Source: Sinohyriopsis cumingii
Lineage: Eukaryota > Mollusca > Bivalvia > Unionida > Unionidae
Reading direction: 5' to 3'
Assembly (NCBI GenBank): GCA_028554795.2
Contig: CM068830.1
Span: 111,303,214 to 111,367,213 of the forward strand
DNA: 64,000 nt
The notes under the pieces were generated by a model that worked only from the letters and a program-made list of their open reading frames with translations, searched no databases and had not been told where the DNA came from. Position numbers and translations under genes: made by a program. This document shows positions 1-13,819 of the stretch, one piece after another. The stretch's first letter is position 1. The number at the start of each line of letters is the position of its first letter.

Positions 1-2221
1 ATACTTTTGTGAATGTTGAATGTCACTAGTGGAATGATGCTGCATATGGCATATTGCTTGCTATGATTTGGTGAGAAAAATGAAAGTTGTAACACACCAA
101 CATAGTTTCTATCTTCATGACCTCACTCTGAAGGTGACATAAGAGATTCATATCTCACACTTGGGTGATAATAGGAAATGTTTCATGTTATGTATATATC
201 TTTAAATTTCTAGGTTCAGTTAACAAAGGGGGAAAAACTTAAAATTAAGTGACAGTTTCATGCATTTGACAAAACAGATGCATTTTCTCCTATGAAATTA
301 TTATGTTTTCACTGAATGTTAAAAATACATCACTATCCTTATTTCTTTTCTTTTTGCAGGTCTCAGTTTGGTAAAGGATAAGGATTAATCGGATAGTCAT
401 GCTAAAAGAAACAATAGCTTGAATCTCATCCAGATACTCATTCTGATCAACTACACAAGAAAGTGACTTTCATGGACAGATATAGCTACTGCAGTAGTTG
501 TTTTATGGTACGTGCTTATTAAAAGTCAAGCAAGTGAAATGCTTTTTACCTTGAACTGAATTTTCCACTGTAAATATTTGTTCAATAACTTATTATTTGC
601 TGTGAATTTGTAAACTCCAAAAATCATTAAAGTCAGTTGTAAGTGAATTGGTATCCAAGAAGAAATTTCTCTGTTGTATTGAGTAATGTATATGTATGGT
701 CAGTTTCAGTGGTTATGTTTCAATTAATTTATTCATTATGTCACTTTGTATGTTTAACAGGGTCCCACGCATCAGTATATCAATACTCCAGCAAGGTCTA
801 ATGTTATTGATTAAACTTTGATCTCTCCAGATTAGTTATACTTTTGTGTTCTGAATACCCCACACACACACACACACACAACACTGATGCTGATATAAGT
901 ATCTCCAGAATGATAATGAAAAGTTAGGAACTGCTTGTTTTATATCAGTCTAAAAGTACTTCTAAAGCACCTGATTTACTTGAGTGTGTGATTTCTTTAA
1001 GTTTGCTAGAAGAGTTTATAGAAACTTTTCATTTCTGTCACTGACAAATGACATAGCATTTCTGTTATTCCCTCCTAAAATTTATAACTTCCAGATCTCT
1101 TATTGACATATATGAACCATTGTAAAGGAATTTTGATTCTGTACTGATGCTATGGTACTAGACAAAGACCAAAAGCATTGTAGGTTGCAAACAATTTGAA
1201 ATCTTTCAAGAAATGCAGTCAGTCAAAACTCAGTATATATAATGAAATGCCGTTTGGGGCAAAGTACATGTAGTCACTTTTCTAAAAGCATAATACCATC
1301 TTCAGTTTTATGCACAGAAAGTTTTCCTTTATGCCATTGTACTAGATAATGTCTAAATATGTGATATGTACACAACTTTTGACATCAACCATTTTCAGCC
1401 AAATTCTTAAGGTGCCAGGGTACAGTTTCGTAAATTGGCTCCTGGCAAATTTCTTAACTTAAGGCTATGGTGTGACTTTTTCAGCTATTATTGTTTACTA
1501 ATAAAAGATATGGATATATTTGTGAACTAGGTGTTGCGGGCTTGTGTTGTTCTTGAAAGTGATGTCAGGCATGTATACCTTCCATAGCTACTCTGCGGTA
1601 TGATGGTCGTGAAATACCAATAGTAGGCTAGGAAGAAGAACTTGACTCCCATAGCATTAAGCACGTGGGTTTTGGCATATAGAATATCTCAAAAACAGCT
1701 TGGATGACAACTATTTTCAATTACATCAGCATGTTTAATACGTACTGTTTTGCATAATTGTCTTCTAGGAAAAGGGCTCGTGTTTGTACTGTGAGCATCA
1801 CATGGTGTCAAAAATTACCTTCAGACATGAAAATTGGAGATAGAAATTTAGGATTGGGGTGCATAAACTTCTGCTGTGAACTACTATTGACTTCTCTGGT
1901 CAAGTGGATACTATTTTGATGCTTTATTTTAATATAAGTATAAAAAAATATGGATCTTTTTGACCTCACTTGTGTATATGATGTTTTAAGATTTTTATAC
2001 TAGGTCACTGATTGTGGCATTAAATTTGTACATAAAAACTTGTCCCTGCCCCCTTAAATGTTGAACAACCTCTGGAAGTTTGCATGACACACTTTATTTG
2101 GGCTTCAATAAAAAAACAAGATGGAGGGCTAGGACTCTCAATTATTTCTCCTACCTTTGTTTCTATATAATGAGCGTCCACTGTGTCCAAATCCTAATAA
2201 GTAATGTGATTTGATGTGATT
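1..2221. other. Host non-coding DNA
   Basis: No ORF of note is present on either strand. There is a short (CA)n tract near 861-880. A polypyrimidine stretch ending in TTTTTGCAG near 345-360 looks like a 3' splice site. It could mark a terminal exon of a host gene, but no coding sequence follows it. The rest is AT-rich sequence with stops in all frames. Confidence 0.6.
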
Positions 2222-2497
2222 TTGATTTTTAACGTAGCTTTAAAAAAATTTCAGTCATATCGCTACGATGACTGCAGTGTGGCAGTTTATAGTGATGTCT
2301 AGCACTGGGGCATCATACCACAGACATATAGCATGATGTCCCACCCAGTCACATTATCCTGACACCGGGCCGACCAGTCCTAACACTAACCTCTTAATGC
2401 TGAGCGCCAAGCGAGGCAGCTGTTAGTACCATTTTTGTAAGTCTTTGGTATGACTCGACCGGGGATCGAACCCACGACCTCCCACATCCGAGGCGCC
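2222..2497 (-). mobile_element. tRNA-derived SINE (family II), head truncated
   Basis: This matches the copies at 20,875-21,198 and 62,478-62,720 along most of its length. It shares the block beginning TTTTAACGTAGCTTTAAA and the block TCCTAACACTAACCTCTTAA. The right side contains GGGATCGAACC, the reverse complement of a tRNA-type B box. The A-box part seen at 21,171-21,190 is missing, so the promoter head is truncated. Confidence 0.8.
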
Positions 2498-5400
2498 TAA
2501 TAAGTAAGATGAACTCATTGTAAAATTATTGTCAAATTTTATCAGGCGTTTTCATGAGAGTTCACTCTTGGATCAGAATAAATCCATCACTACTCGCTGT
2601 GCACTGTTAGGATGGTCATACACTTTGTAACAGAAAGAATAAAAACCAACAAGTGTTGTAAAACCTAACAAATAATTTAATTATCAAAGTTATTAAATGA
2701 AAATTTAAGAGGAACTTACAGCGTTATGAATTAAATCCAATGTAATCCTATAAAGGTCTACACACTTCCAAAAGAATCGAATGTTCTATATGAATTCAAG
2801 ATCTTTAAATGCACTAAACTGCCAATGTCCTGATGTGTCACAATGAGATTGTCCAGAACTCCTTCGAACAAATTCACAGTAGTCTTAGAATGAAATTTTA
2901 GTCCAATGAGCACTTTGTTATTCCAGTGAATAATCTAACAAATGTTGCCTCTCAAATAGTATCTATAAACATTAAACATATCTGCAGACTTATGTTACAA
3001 CAACAATATATGAAAGAAGAATGAAAGAAAGTTGTCCAGCCCAACCTGTTTATATACATCATAAAATCCTAAAACACATTTTGTCCTACTCACTACATGC
3101 CATTTTGCAAATATTCCACATCGCCATAGAACCCACATGTTCAAGCCATTCAATGGGAAATAATTTAATTCTTCTAAGCACCCACTTGACCTCACTAACC
3201 AATGAGATATTACTCAAACATGTCAATAGGTTCAGTATGTAGGTTGAATTTAATTTGTAGTCAATCATTTATCGCTCCATATCTTTAAAATAGAATCTTC
3301 AACCATGGACAAAATATTAGCTCCGTATTATATTGTTTATAGATGATCATTACAGTCACACAGTTACAAAAAAAGATATACTTAATAGCACTGTCATAAA
3401 AATACACACAACCACTCCATAAATTTCATATCCAAAAGAATAAACAATCACCTTAAAATAAATACCAAGAATGTATAAATCTAGCTCTACCATGTGTAAT
3501 GTATATAATATAATGTATACATCTAAATCTACCACCACCAAACTGAGAGGAAATAATGTTTTAAAAATAGAATGTGACAACATTGGTGTGTACTGAACAG
3601 GAAGGAATATTTTTGACCTAACTCTTATCATCAGTGCACAGTTGCAGATTAATTGAATTCGAGTGTACATTCCAGAATGAACAAAGGATGGTATCCTATG
3701 TATACATACAACATACATACATACATACATACATATTGTTATGTATATTTTATTTGTCTTGTATGTTTGCTTTTGTCATTGATTATGTTTTACAGATTTA
3801 ATTTGTTTTGCGTGATTGACCTTTCTGCATAATTGAGGGTAGGAATTTGAGCCTATATGTCAAATGTAATGTAGGTTAAACCTGTTTGCACAGGCTTGAA
3901 TTCTAGTTACGTCATTGATTCTGGCCTTGGTTCTTTCTTTTACTAGAAAATAATTTTGTTGACAGTTTGATGGAAATGTTCATTAAGATGTTCCTTACAC
4001 TTGTCCTCAAATTGCTTCCAAATAAATCATTTTATAAATAATATCCACCCTAAGCAATAACTCCTTCGTATTTGCCATAATCTTGAATGCAGTAAGCAGG
4101 ACTTTCCACCATATCTCCACCAGAATTTTATATTGTACACTAATTAAATGAAAAAAGCAACAGAACAGCAACATGAAAAATAATTAGGTTTCCTTGAAAA
4201 TGTAGTATAACAAGATATTTAATGAAGGGGTAATATAAGGGGAATGCAAATAGGAATGACAAATTAGTGTAGCAGATAAGTCATGCATGGAAATGTCTGG
4301 TAAACAAGTTAATGACAAGGGCTTAGGTAACACGGTATCAACATTAGTGAAGACAACCTGTAGTGTTTGTAAAGGTTAGATTAGTTAAAGTCATTGTTAA
4401 ATAAAATAATACTAAAAATGACAGCTTTGTCAGTTTCTGCCAATTTCAGTTAATTACGAATACTTTTGAAAGAAGACTCATTTACAAACAAACGGAATTA
4501 GATGCAAGTGTGATTTTATCTTTTACATATGCATGACCAACTTCAACATTAAGCTTGACAACGTAAACACATTTATTTAAGAAAGCAAACAAACCTAGAA
4601 CCTACTTCATTTACAATAAGTCTTCTGAACTATAATTTACAATATTTATTAGTTGAAATAGTCGCTGAACAGATAAAACAGCATGTATGATAACTTGAAA
4701 AAGAAAGACTTGAAACATGATTAACTGCGTGTAATTTCTTTAAATTAATGATGGTGAAAGAAAACCTTCAAGACTCGTGAGTTTCCGAAATCAACGGAAA
4801 AGGTAAATTCACAAGAGATAAAAGATTCATAAAGCTGAACTTGGTAAAAACTTGTCAACTGTTAAAGAAAATTGAAAAAGCCAACACGGAAAAGTTAAAA
4901 AGGAGAGAAGGTTCACGTCTAAGATATTGACATTAGTAAAAGAGACTCAGTGATGGCGGAACACAATGCACTAAATATAAAGTTGAATATAAATGAATTA
5001 AGCAATTATTAGAAATGTTAAAGTGAGATAAAAGACTAGGAATAAAGATTAAAAAAAAAATCATAAAATAAATACCTATCTAAAAGAACAACATAACTGA
5101 CACTATTTACCACGCATCATTAAATACAATAATTATCGCAGAGCACAAGGGGCGCCACGAGGGAAATTATTAAATAAATGTATTTACAGTGAATTTATTC
5201 ATATATATATCGGTAGAGACATTACATATCATTGTTTAGGTTGAAGTAAAAATTAAATAATGAATTGTTAAGGTAAAGAAATAAAACATTACAAATGTGA
5301 TTGAAAATGGAATAAAACGGCATGTACAATTTCTAACTCGTTGAGATAGGCATGACAATCGTTTGATATGAAATGTGTGGTGCAAATACTAGTTTAGAAG

Positions 5401-7825
5401 TTCAAGAAATAGGTACACGATCTGCAATTGTTTTTGTTGTTTTGTTTTTTGCATTTACGAGATGTGTGTGCAACTTTGATAGGGTTTGTTGAGAACGTTT
5501 TAAAATCACGTTAGAAAGAATAAACCTATCAAAAACTCTAAAATGTGTGTTAATGGCTTTAAAGATGATGTGCTAATGTCTAAATATGTCCAGCGGCTGT
5601 CATTAATAGGCTTTTAAAACCATAAAGGAATAATGACTTCGAAGAAATCCATAGGAGAAGAATGACTTACGGAATAAAGTTAAGCTGAGTGTAACTATGA
5701 GACGATACATGATTGCATCCTACATTCATCTATGTCTGATTTAAAAAATAAAAATAAAAAGTTTCATAAGAATCTGATTCAGTAAGACTAAAGAAAGAAA
5801 ATGAAAGGTGAGAAAATCATAAAAGATTGTAAAGTATGTGGACTAAATAAGAAGTCTGTTAGAATTAAGGTTTGACGAATTACATAGAAAACCGAAATAG
5901 TTATATAGAGATTTTGATGATCTATAAACATCGTTAACTAAATTGAAAATATAAATAGTGGCAAAAACTGTTAAAAATGATTGTTACTAAAATGTTTGAG
6001 AATCATAATAGAAAGCTATACACATTTTGTGATAAAACACACAGAAGTATTAGACGTACTAAAGAAGGATATACTTTTGTACAAATAAATGAATATGTAT
6101 CATTGTTGAAATCTTTATTCAATTACGCAGCCTTTAGTAGAACATGTTTTCTTATCATGAACCTGCATTTGATGAAGTCTTTAAAAAGACAAGCAAGCAT
6201 AGAAAAAGCATTAAAAGGGAACTAGCCAAATATGAAGAGTGACCCTAGATGTTTGGGTTTGATTTTTACAGATTGTAAAGCATTTATAAACATTTTAAAA
6301 TATGACTGAAAAGAAACTAATAGGTTGGATTGGATAAAACGAGTAGAGACGACAATTCGCTCGATATCGTTATACTGTCAAGAATGAACTAAAAATCGAT
6401 TCTGGTAATAAAGAGGCCGTAACATAGTTTACTAGCGAAGTGCACCAGAAAAATACATATACTCATTTCATGACTGGTAAGACCTAAGTAAAGTACGTTT
6501 TTGTTCCGATTGGTGACCGAAATCGGACAACCAAATGTGTATTAACCTAATAATATTTTGGTTGAATCTAATACTGATCTCTCTCTAGCTCTTGTCCGTT
6601 TGCAAAATGTGCAATTTTCTTAGCTTCTTCCGTGCTTTTTTGAATACATGCTTTTCCAGTACCTTTTCAGCGTTTTCAAAACCACGTAATCGTATCTTAG
6701 AAAACTTAACGACTGCATGCCTGGAAGAAAGTTCCTGTTTTATGGAATCCTACTAACATACTTGTGGTCTACTAATAGCAATCAAAACATTTCTATTGAA
6801 AAATATCCAGAATATTTTTTAGAAAATATTATTCTAAATATTAGAGATGAACAATAGTTTTAGTCACAGTTGTTTTATATTCATCGCTGATGACAGTCCT
6901 AAGTTTAAAGAAAAGTTCTCACGACAATCGTGCAATCTATTTTAATAAATTGAATGTGAGGCAATTTACAATGTAAGACTACAGTACAACGAACATGTAG
7001 CAAAATACGCTAAATGTTTTTTTTTATATTACAAATTTCAGAAAGTTCATTTAAAAATATGTGATTTAAAATAAATAGAAGAATTAGAAAAATATATCGA
7101 TAGTTACCTTACTTTGTAAAGCAAAACTGCTTATTTGCTTTACGACAGAAAGGCTGATAAAATACTACGACTGTTTGGGATTTCATTCACAATACAATAA
7201 GTTACTTTTAATTTTGCACAGACAGATTACAACCTTGCAGAGTAATCTGATGCCAAAGCTCATTTCATATTCGTAGTGCTCAGTTTATCCTCTTCTCCCC
7301 AGTACTCTTTGATATATTAGACTGATAAATGATAAGTGAGCGAATATGATTATGAAATGAAAATAATTTATGAATATGACATTTTTCGGTGGAAAGTGTT
7401 TTCAGAAATATGGGATTTTATGCTTTTATTTCCTTTTTTGGTTCGTTTGAAGAACATTTCACGCATCTATGGTATGTGTACCCTAATTAAAGTGCGAGCA
7501 GCAGAGAAGAATTGGGCTTATGGATCACCGATCCCACTGCGTGGTCTAGGTGAGTGAGAACCCTCATAGAACTCAACTACTGTGTTATAAATGTTTTGGC
7601 TCAATTTTTATCACATGTGCTCAAAGGGTTGTTCTGGCTTACTTTTGTTCTCACTCCGTGCGATAATATCGGGGGGCGACTATGTAAAAACCGTCTTTGG
7701 TGTATCGTTTGTGGTCGAATGAGCAAAGTCCTTTTTGTTGATAAGTAGGGTGGAAAGTTGATGTCATTGTGATGGGAAAATTCTCATGGAGTAGCACTGT
7801 AGATATCCCTGTAATGACTGTTTAT
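2498..7825. other. Host non-coding DNA
   Basis: AT-rich intergenic or intronic sequence. Short ORFs such as 5,977-6,225 (82 codons) and 3,356-3,730 resemble no protein known to me and have random composition. A (CATA)n run lies at about 3,712-3,735. I see no conserved feature. Confidence 0.55.
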
Positions 7826-7839
7826 AATGATCAATAGTG

Positions 7840-9640
7840 GAAATTTGACAGATGACTGCTTTTTAAACTTCTTTGGCATTTTTCCTGATAGTACCACCAC
7901 CGAGCGTGATGCAATACACTTTGGATCCCAGTCCTATGAATTATGTCATGGGTATGCTCCCAGTTTCATCTTTGAATTTTCCAAGTTTCTTTTTATTGTC
8001 TCTACAGTGAAATGAGCTTGTTTCTGGATAATTGCTATCTCGATATTGATAGAGATCAGTTTAGACATCATCCGTGTGAATTTCAAAGACGAGTGAGTCG
8101 GTATTGGTCATGAGTAGTCTGGATTTATATCCTTATTGTTGTTTGATGAAATCAAAATGAAACTCTTGCATGAGCATTTTGGAAAGATCAAGAATGGCTG
8201 GACCGACTTGGATGGGTTTATCGAGCATGCGATGTGTTTCTCTGGATTCAGTAGCGACAAATTCTTCCTTAAATATTTGCATGCTAACGAAGGCATCGTT
8301 GGCTACGAGCTTATCTCGTTGTCATGTTTTTTTTTGACGATTTCGATTTTCTTTCTGTGTCTGATGTTTTCCATCGACGCAGTTTTTCAAGAGTTTAAAG
8401 AATTTTTTACCCATGTCCACCATGGCTTTAGCTTATTGTTGGGTATTGAAGTCGGAGTGCGATTTCATCCATGGAGGATGTTTAAACGTGATTGATGAAC
8501 TTGTTTAAGAACAAGTCCATGTTGAAGAGCTTGTTTAGTAGTCGAAAATGTGTGTTGTAGTGTGTTTTGTGATGTAGATTTTGTACGAGCTTTTTGACCT
8601 TGGCATCTCTGATTCCAAATTGTATTTTATGTTGGAGGTTATCGGGAGAAAGCACCGAGTGTGTGATAAGGCGTGGCTTAGTGCAGAAGGGATAATCATT
8701 ATGAGAGTTGTGGAGATGGGGTGAATACTCCAGATCAGCATCGGCGAAAAAGCTCATTGAGCCATCCTGATATCCTGCTTGTCTTTCATGGATGAATTAT
8801 TCTCAGGTGATCCATTGAAAATCACATACGGATGGGAATGCGACATGGCGTAGTCGTAGAGATTATTGGTATTAAGGTATGCGGATGGTTGAGTGGGATC
8901 GTAGTTGGACATGTATTTGTTATTGGCGATGGCATGATTTTAGCTGGTGATGCAGATGCCTCCTTGAATCAAATTCTCAGTGAACACGAACATGTCTGGA
9001 TCTTGGACGAGTTCAAGTTGCACTTGACTCGTCTTGAGAAGGGCATCCCAGGAGAAACCTGGTGATTTGAAATACCAGGGTGGATCGAGCTGAAAATGAT
9101 CTAGACACATGTGTTTGGAATTTTTGAAGACACCTATAGTTGAAGTTCGTCTGTTTTCAGGTACAGGTCGTGATAAGTGAGAATGGAAGGTGTCCAGAGC
9201 TGGTAATGAGGTTTTATCGAATCTGGACCATTGATATATTAGTAGGGATAAACCCATTTTCGTTGCAGGAGAGAAGCACGATCAAATTCTATTTTGAGAT
9301 GCATAAACCTAGGACAGGCTTGAGCGACCTCTTCTAGCGACGACTCCATAAATTGGAAGGAATCGACGAATCGAAATAGACCAATCGAAAACGATGTATT
9401 TTTCGAAATTGTTGGGGATGCATTTCATATTTGTTACTACTTCAGCAAGAAGGAACTACACTATCGATGCTGAGATGGATTGCATTGGTGATAGCCTCTT
9501 CGAGGTCTCCCCGATTTTCCACGATGACATAGGTCAGGTATCGTGTGTGATCTGATATGCTCTCAGCCATCTGAACGTCCTCCATGGTTCTGTATTAAGA
9601 TAATTTAAAACTCTTTTCAGCATTTGTTCACACAGACATA
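7840..9640 (-). pseudogene. Decayed protein-primed DNA polymerase B (relic A)
   Basis: Reading the minus strand in broken frames gives the classical order of a Polinton-type family B polymerase. First comes an exonuclease-domain piece (SRFDKTSLPALDTF, about 9,200), then a block with PGFSWDALLK and LIQGGI (about 8,950-9,070). Next is the pol A region AYLNTNNLYDYAMSH (about 8,840-8,880), the NNSxxGK-type region KLLKNCVDGK (about 8,370), the block VGPAILDLSK (about 8,190), and the pol C region NTDSLVFEI (about 8,085). The pol C aspartate before TDS is replaced by N. Several stops and shifts lie between these blocks, so it cannot be expressed. This polymerase replicates the linear element from its terminal repeats. 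It resembles the lineage common in insects and cnidarians and differs clearly from the polymerase of element B. Confidence 0.8.
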
Positions 9641-9654
9641 GCATTCAATGCTGT

Positions 9655-10360
9655 CTAATCAGATGATCGTCGTAGTAGATCAGTACGATACCATCGTTGG
9701 ATAAGTCTGATTCTTGCTCTCGCGTTAGTAAGGTCTGTTAACTTGATGATCCTTTTGTTTTTGTCAGCATCAGTTCGATGTTTACTGACACGTGATTCCG
9801 TACGAACATGGCAATGGCTTCGTAGAGCGATTCCGGATGATGCAAGATCACGTCCTTCACAAAGACCTCTTGTCGCTAGACAGTCTCTATATTTCTGGTC
9901 ATATATCTTTACGAATTTTCTGCATGTCGTACACCGATTGCCCGCCATGTCCACGATGATATATTTCACTGTTCTCATTTCACTGATCAGTAACGCCATA
10001 TTAAAAGGAACTCCTCGCTGATACGATAGGATCTTATTGAATATTTTCTGATAGGTCAGCATAGCCTGTTTGGCACTATTCTGTTTGGTCTCCATTCAGG
10101 GTTCGAGACGTTTGATCAGAGTCTGCACGGCTAGTCCAACTCCGGACAAAATCAACATCATCGGATTAGCCACCGCTTAAGTACAAATAACTCCCGTGGT
10201 TGTCACGATCAACGGAAATGATTATCAGGAGGCGCTTGTAACGTCGGTACGCATGTTTGTAGACGTAGACTCGCTGATGGTAATATTGGTAAAACGATAC
10301 TAGTTCGTGACACTGTTCTATAGGCAAGTGTTCATCGATGTGGTTAAAATCGAGGATCAT
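9655..10360 (-). pseudogene. Unassigned minus-strand remnant of relic A
   Basis: A 146-codon open frame (9,655-10,095) followed upstream by a 64-codon frame (10,166-10,360) lies directly upstream of the polB relic on the same strand. The first contains a CxxC pair (RCTTCRK) and a basic C-terminal half. It may be the N-terminal part of the polymerase or a neighbouring gene, but I do not recognise a family. The opposite strand is also partly open, so strand assignment rests mainly on context. Confidence 0.35.
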
Positions 10361-10379
10361 TATGCGTCGTCTGAATTCG

Positions 10380-11335
10380 GAAGCAACAAAAAACTACCAC
10401 GATCTCTCCTGACAAATACAACATCACTAACATTGCCGTGGAAGTCTCACTACTGATCACCTCTAAAGAAGACGTCTCGGCCAAGATGAAAATCGAACAC
10501 AATTACTCTACTCTTCGTACTCGCATCACTCTCGCTAAAATTATATTGTACGATTTGACATCGCTCATTCAATCGGATCTCACATGGGGTTCGGAGCGTG
10601 AACATCTCTGGCTCAAAACGGCGTGTACGAAGGAGATCTACTCGTTTGTATCACAAATGTGAACAGCCTCCTCATCAACTACTCCATCGCTCAGGAATCC
10701 TTGTCTTCCGTAGGCTCAGCCCCAACGTGGTTATTCCACCTTGACTACCGTTCATCCAGGCTCACTCATGCAACTTCGTCCCGATCCCTTCATTTACTAT
10801 CCCATCACCAACACGAACGCGATCTCAGAAATCACCACGTGGCTTTTTAATCAGTCCGACAATGCTGTCGGTAACAACAACGAACGAATCATCTATTATC
10901 TGCACGTACGTCGCTATAATACCTACAAATGTTCGTAGATTAAATAATGATACGACGTGACCTTCACGTGTACTTCGACGTACAATCGTTGGTGGATTAT
11001 CCATCTTGCCTAGTTCAATGCAAGCAGCTCTTCCAGGCATTGGCGCCGAAGCCACCCCAATTGATCTCAATGCAACCGAAGCGTGAGGCACAGGAGCAGC
11101 CTCTGCGACCGGGATGGCGAAAGGACAAAAACTAGCCAGCAAAGTCAAGCCCATAACAACTCCCCTGGCGGCAGTGCGGTCTCCCGTGGAAGAGATGCCG
11201 GTCTCCATAGAGGCATCATACTCTTCAGCAAACAGCTGGGGTCCTCGGCGAACGATCCGAAAGAATTTACAGGATCTGGTTCGAAAGGTCAGCATATCCT
11301 TACAGAGTACGCTTTAGGTATGAGCCTTCATGTCT
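10380..11335 (+). pseudogene. Unassigned virion-gene remnant(s) of relic A
   Basis: Several overlapping short frames are open on both strands here. The plus strand gives fragments such as IEHNYSTLRTRITLAKI (about 10,490) and LRPDPFIYYPITNTNAI (about 10,770-10,820). These read like pieces of a structural protein, and they lie just before the capsid relic on the same strand. Composition is less AT-rich than the host flanks, consistent with former coding sequence. No family assignment is possible. Confidence 0.3.
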
Positions 11336-11375
11336 GAGTATGGCTTAAGAATAGTAAAAACAAATTAATAGCATT

Positions 11376-12304
11376 ATGCATTCGAAATTCACTACCGAGT
11401 ATATCGATCTTAACGATGATACTCCCGTGGATGACTCCATTGCCTAGTACGAGTGCGTGGAGTATTAGGATACCAACATCACCAATCTGATCACGAGTAC
11501 CCACTGAAAAATAGAGACTCGCGACGAAGATATGTACCTGCTTCACCATAAAGCACGTTTCTTCTTCTTATCAGGATCTCCGGTGTATGTCAAGATATTC
11601 ATGCCATCTTTAGAGGAACCAAAACACGCTGGTGCTAAAAGAGACGCGTCCGCTCTCTACATCGGATTAATAATTCACCATGACGTGGTTGTCGCTGTGG
11701 ATAACCAAAATCATACCCGCAACCACGCACATGCTCGAAATAGAAACGACTTTAGCTAGCCCGACTTACCAAAAAGCTGTACTTCGAATACCACCGCATC
11801 TACATGGAGCAGTTGTCTGCGACACAGCGAACTACGTCGCGGAAATTCACTACTAATCCAGGTAACGAGCTTCCCAGGCATGTCTTCGTCACCTTTTAAG
11901 CAAGCAGATCAGAGTACAAAGCAAATGGGAAACAAGCACATCTTCAGGCATCACAGTCGGTCTCTCAACTTCAGACAGTATCCCGAGCGAGACCTCGAAT
12001 GCAACTTTGCTGTAGGCACCAGTAATTACTATGGTGCCTACAAGATGCCGATGAAGGCAATGCAGAAGTACGAAGATGTCGATACGGGCACACATATCGC
12101 GTTTGAAGACTTTGCTAACTTGTATCCCATCTTCTACTTCGATATCTCCAACATACCGAACGTCTCAAAGACTTTCCCGCAAACATCGAAATCAGGTTAA
12201 CGACTGGAGATCCAGATGACGATTATGTCTGCTACGCCCTGGTCACCTCAGACCGATTCATAACGCTGGATGTCCTCAATGGAAAAATGGACATTCTTGT
12301 ATAG
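11376..12304 (+). pseudogene. Decayed major capsid protein, second lineage (relic A)
   Basis: The frame starting at 11,376 reads TEYIDLNDDTPVDDSIA and then meets several stops. After each stop, meaningful sequence continues, e.g. KIETRDEDMYLL near 11,510-11,540. The second half has GTSNYYGAYKMPMKA (about 12,020-12,060) and LYPIFYFDISN (about 12,120-12,155), followed after a shift by a frame ending at TAG 12,302-12,304. The layout of an acidic N-terminus, an IxTxDxD block and a C-terminal YPxxxFDxS block recalls the capsid proteins of insect/echinoderm-type Polintons. It does not resemble the F54H12.2-like capsid of element B. There are at least four stops or shifts. The assignment as capsid is an inference from these motifs and gene order. 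Confidence 0.5.
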
Positions 12305-12619
12305 ACATGCCTAGGAAAAAGACATCTCATCGACTTAGACAACAAGACAGAAGCCCCATTGCCACCACCATCGTTCCCTTCATCAAAACCATGGCTCCTA
12401 CGTTATTCTCAAACAGCCAAGCCCCCTTCGAACTCGCTGCAGACATGAGCTACCAGCAGAGCTACTAAAAAAGCAGTAATGGGCAGCGACAGACGTCAAA
12501 GATGATCTCTCGTGACCTCCTCCACTGGAAATACCAATCGAGGCCACGAGAAATGAAAACATAATAGCATTTTATATAATACACCATATCGTACATTCCA
12601 GTTAAAGTAACGCTGTCGC

Positions 12620-12940
12620 CACAGCATAAAAAGGTATCGCTGTGACTGCTACTCATAAACGACCTGCCTCCATCCAACTCAAAGCCTCAGCCCTCATCGA
12701 ACCATGTAGCATCATACTGACCCATCGTCAAGCCACTTGTATCGCTAAATATGAGGCAGATTGGAAAGGTATCGTTCTGAATCTATCTGCGGCGCAGCTG
12801 TCCAAGCAAGGAGGATTTATCGGTCATCTTTAAACAGGCATCGCTGGAACAGTACTGCCAGCATTGCTTAGTATCGGTAAAGGATTCCAGTTGCTAAGAA
12901 CCGCCAGAGGCAATGGCATGGGAAAAAGGTCTTAAGCAGC
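12620..12940 (+). pseudogene. Decayed PX-like virion protein (relic A)
   Basis: The frame holds ILTHRQATCIAKYEA, then LNLSAAQLSKQGGFIG, then after a stop AGIAGTVLPALLSIGKG. An L(S/T)xxQxxKI unit, then LSxxQLxKxGGFxG, then a hydrophobic glycine-rich segment is the layout of a small virion protein found next to the capsid gene in many Polintons and adintoviruses. The gene is broken by at least one in-frame stop near 12,831 and by base changes at its start. The position, downstream of the capsid relic on the same strand, supports the call. Confidence 0.5.
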
Positions 12941-13090
12941 TTTGATCTCGAATATATCTTGGCGTCTGCAAATTTGCGATGGGTCTTTTCAAAAGACTCG
13001 ACGGCAGTCATAAAGGACAATCTCCAGTCTAGACGGTGTTATCGCTTCCAAAATAATATCACTCCTCATATCACTATCATGATCTCGTAT

Positions 13091-13128
13091 TATTCTCTTG
13101 CTTTGGACGCCGGCTGGTAACTTTCATG
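13091..13128 (+). repeat. 38-bp exact direct repeat, copy 1
   Basis: The sequence starting ATTCTCTTGCTTTGGACGCC is repeated exactly at about 16,350-16,387, 3.3 kb away. It does not match any SINE or microsatellite in the window. It may be a piece of the relic A element duplicated just beyond its present end. Confidence 0.8.
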
Positions 13129-13819
13129 GTGTATTAAGTATAAAGCCAAAACGGATATTGTCGACCACGTCGAGGTGGTCAACAAATGTCATCGACAGAA
13201 GATCAAATCGATATGTGTTTGCGGTTCTAAAAAAGCACATATCGTCAACCATAAAGCTTATTGTCATGACTTTGTATGCAAAATGCATCATTGCATACAC
13301 TGAGAGCTCGACAGGATCTTCGCATGAAACTAAATCTGCGTGGAAGAGTGTAAAGAATGTGGTCATCGACACATTCTCGGAGAAGCCATGGATGTTCATG
13401 CCGCCATCGGAAAATTTCCAAGACTTGATGATGATGGATGTTGGCAGGACATAGATACACAGGGCCATGGAATCCCTTAGACCAGTAACTGCATAAAAAC
13501 GATCAGCCGCAGACAGGTCAGGAAACCTACAACGGTGTCTGTGCCATCTCTGTGCACCACGCTATATGTTACAGAGATCATCCCAAGGATAAAGCAGGAT
13601 GTGATCAAGTCATGCTGAGGGACTTAAAAGAACGTAAACCTAAATATTTCAGAGAACGTGTATACCGATCTATTGTCAGAGGTATCATTGGCACTAAACA
13701 TAAGCTCAGAAATGGTGTAAAAAAAATCCAGAAGATTATGTTGCAGAGGAACTGCATAACCAACGTAAGAGTCATCGCCGTAGAGGTAGAGGAGATATGG
13801 TCAGCAGAATCAGATCTCG

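Noticed and set aside
3356..3730. 124-codon minus-strand ORF
   Set aside because: Begins in a (CATA)n run and has random composition; no neighbouring signals.
5977..6225. 82-codon plus-strand ORF
   Set aside because: No similarity to known proteins, no promoter or splice context, AT-rich chance frame.
10825..11295. 156-codon minus-strand ORF
   Set aside because: Overlaps plus-strand frames in decayed relic A sequence; no conserved motif on the minus strand.
13098..13468. ORFs on both strands of about 115 codons
   Set aside because: Neither matches a known family. A third plus-strand frame shows a Cys/His-rich stretch, so the strand is ambiguous and no gene is called.
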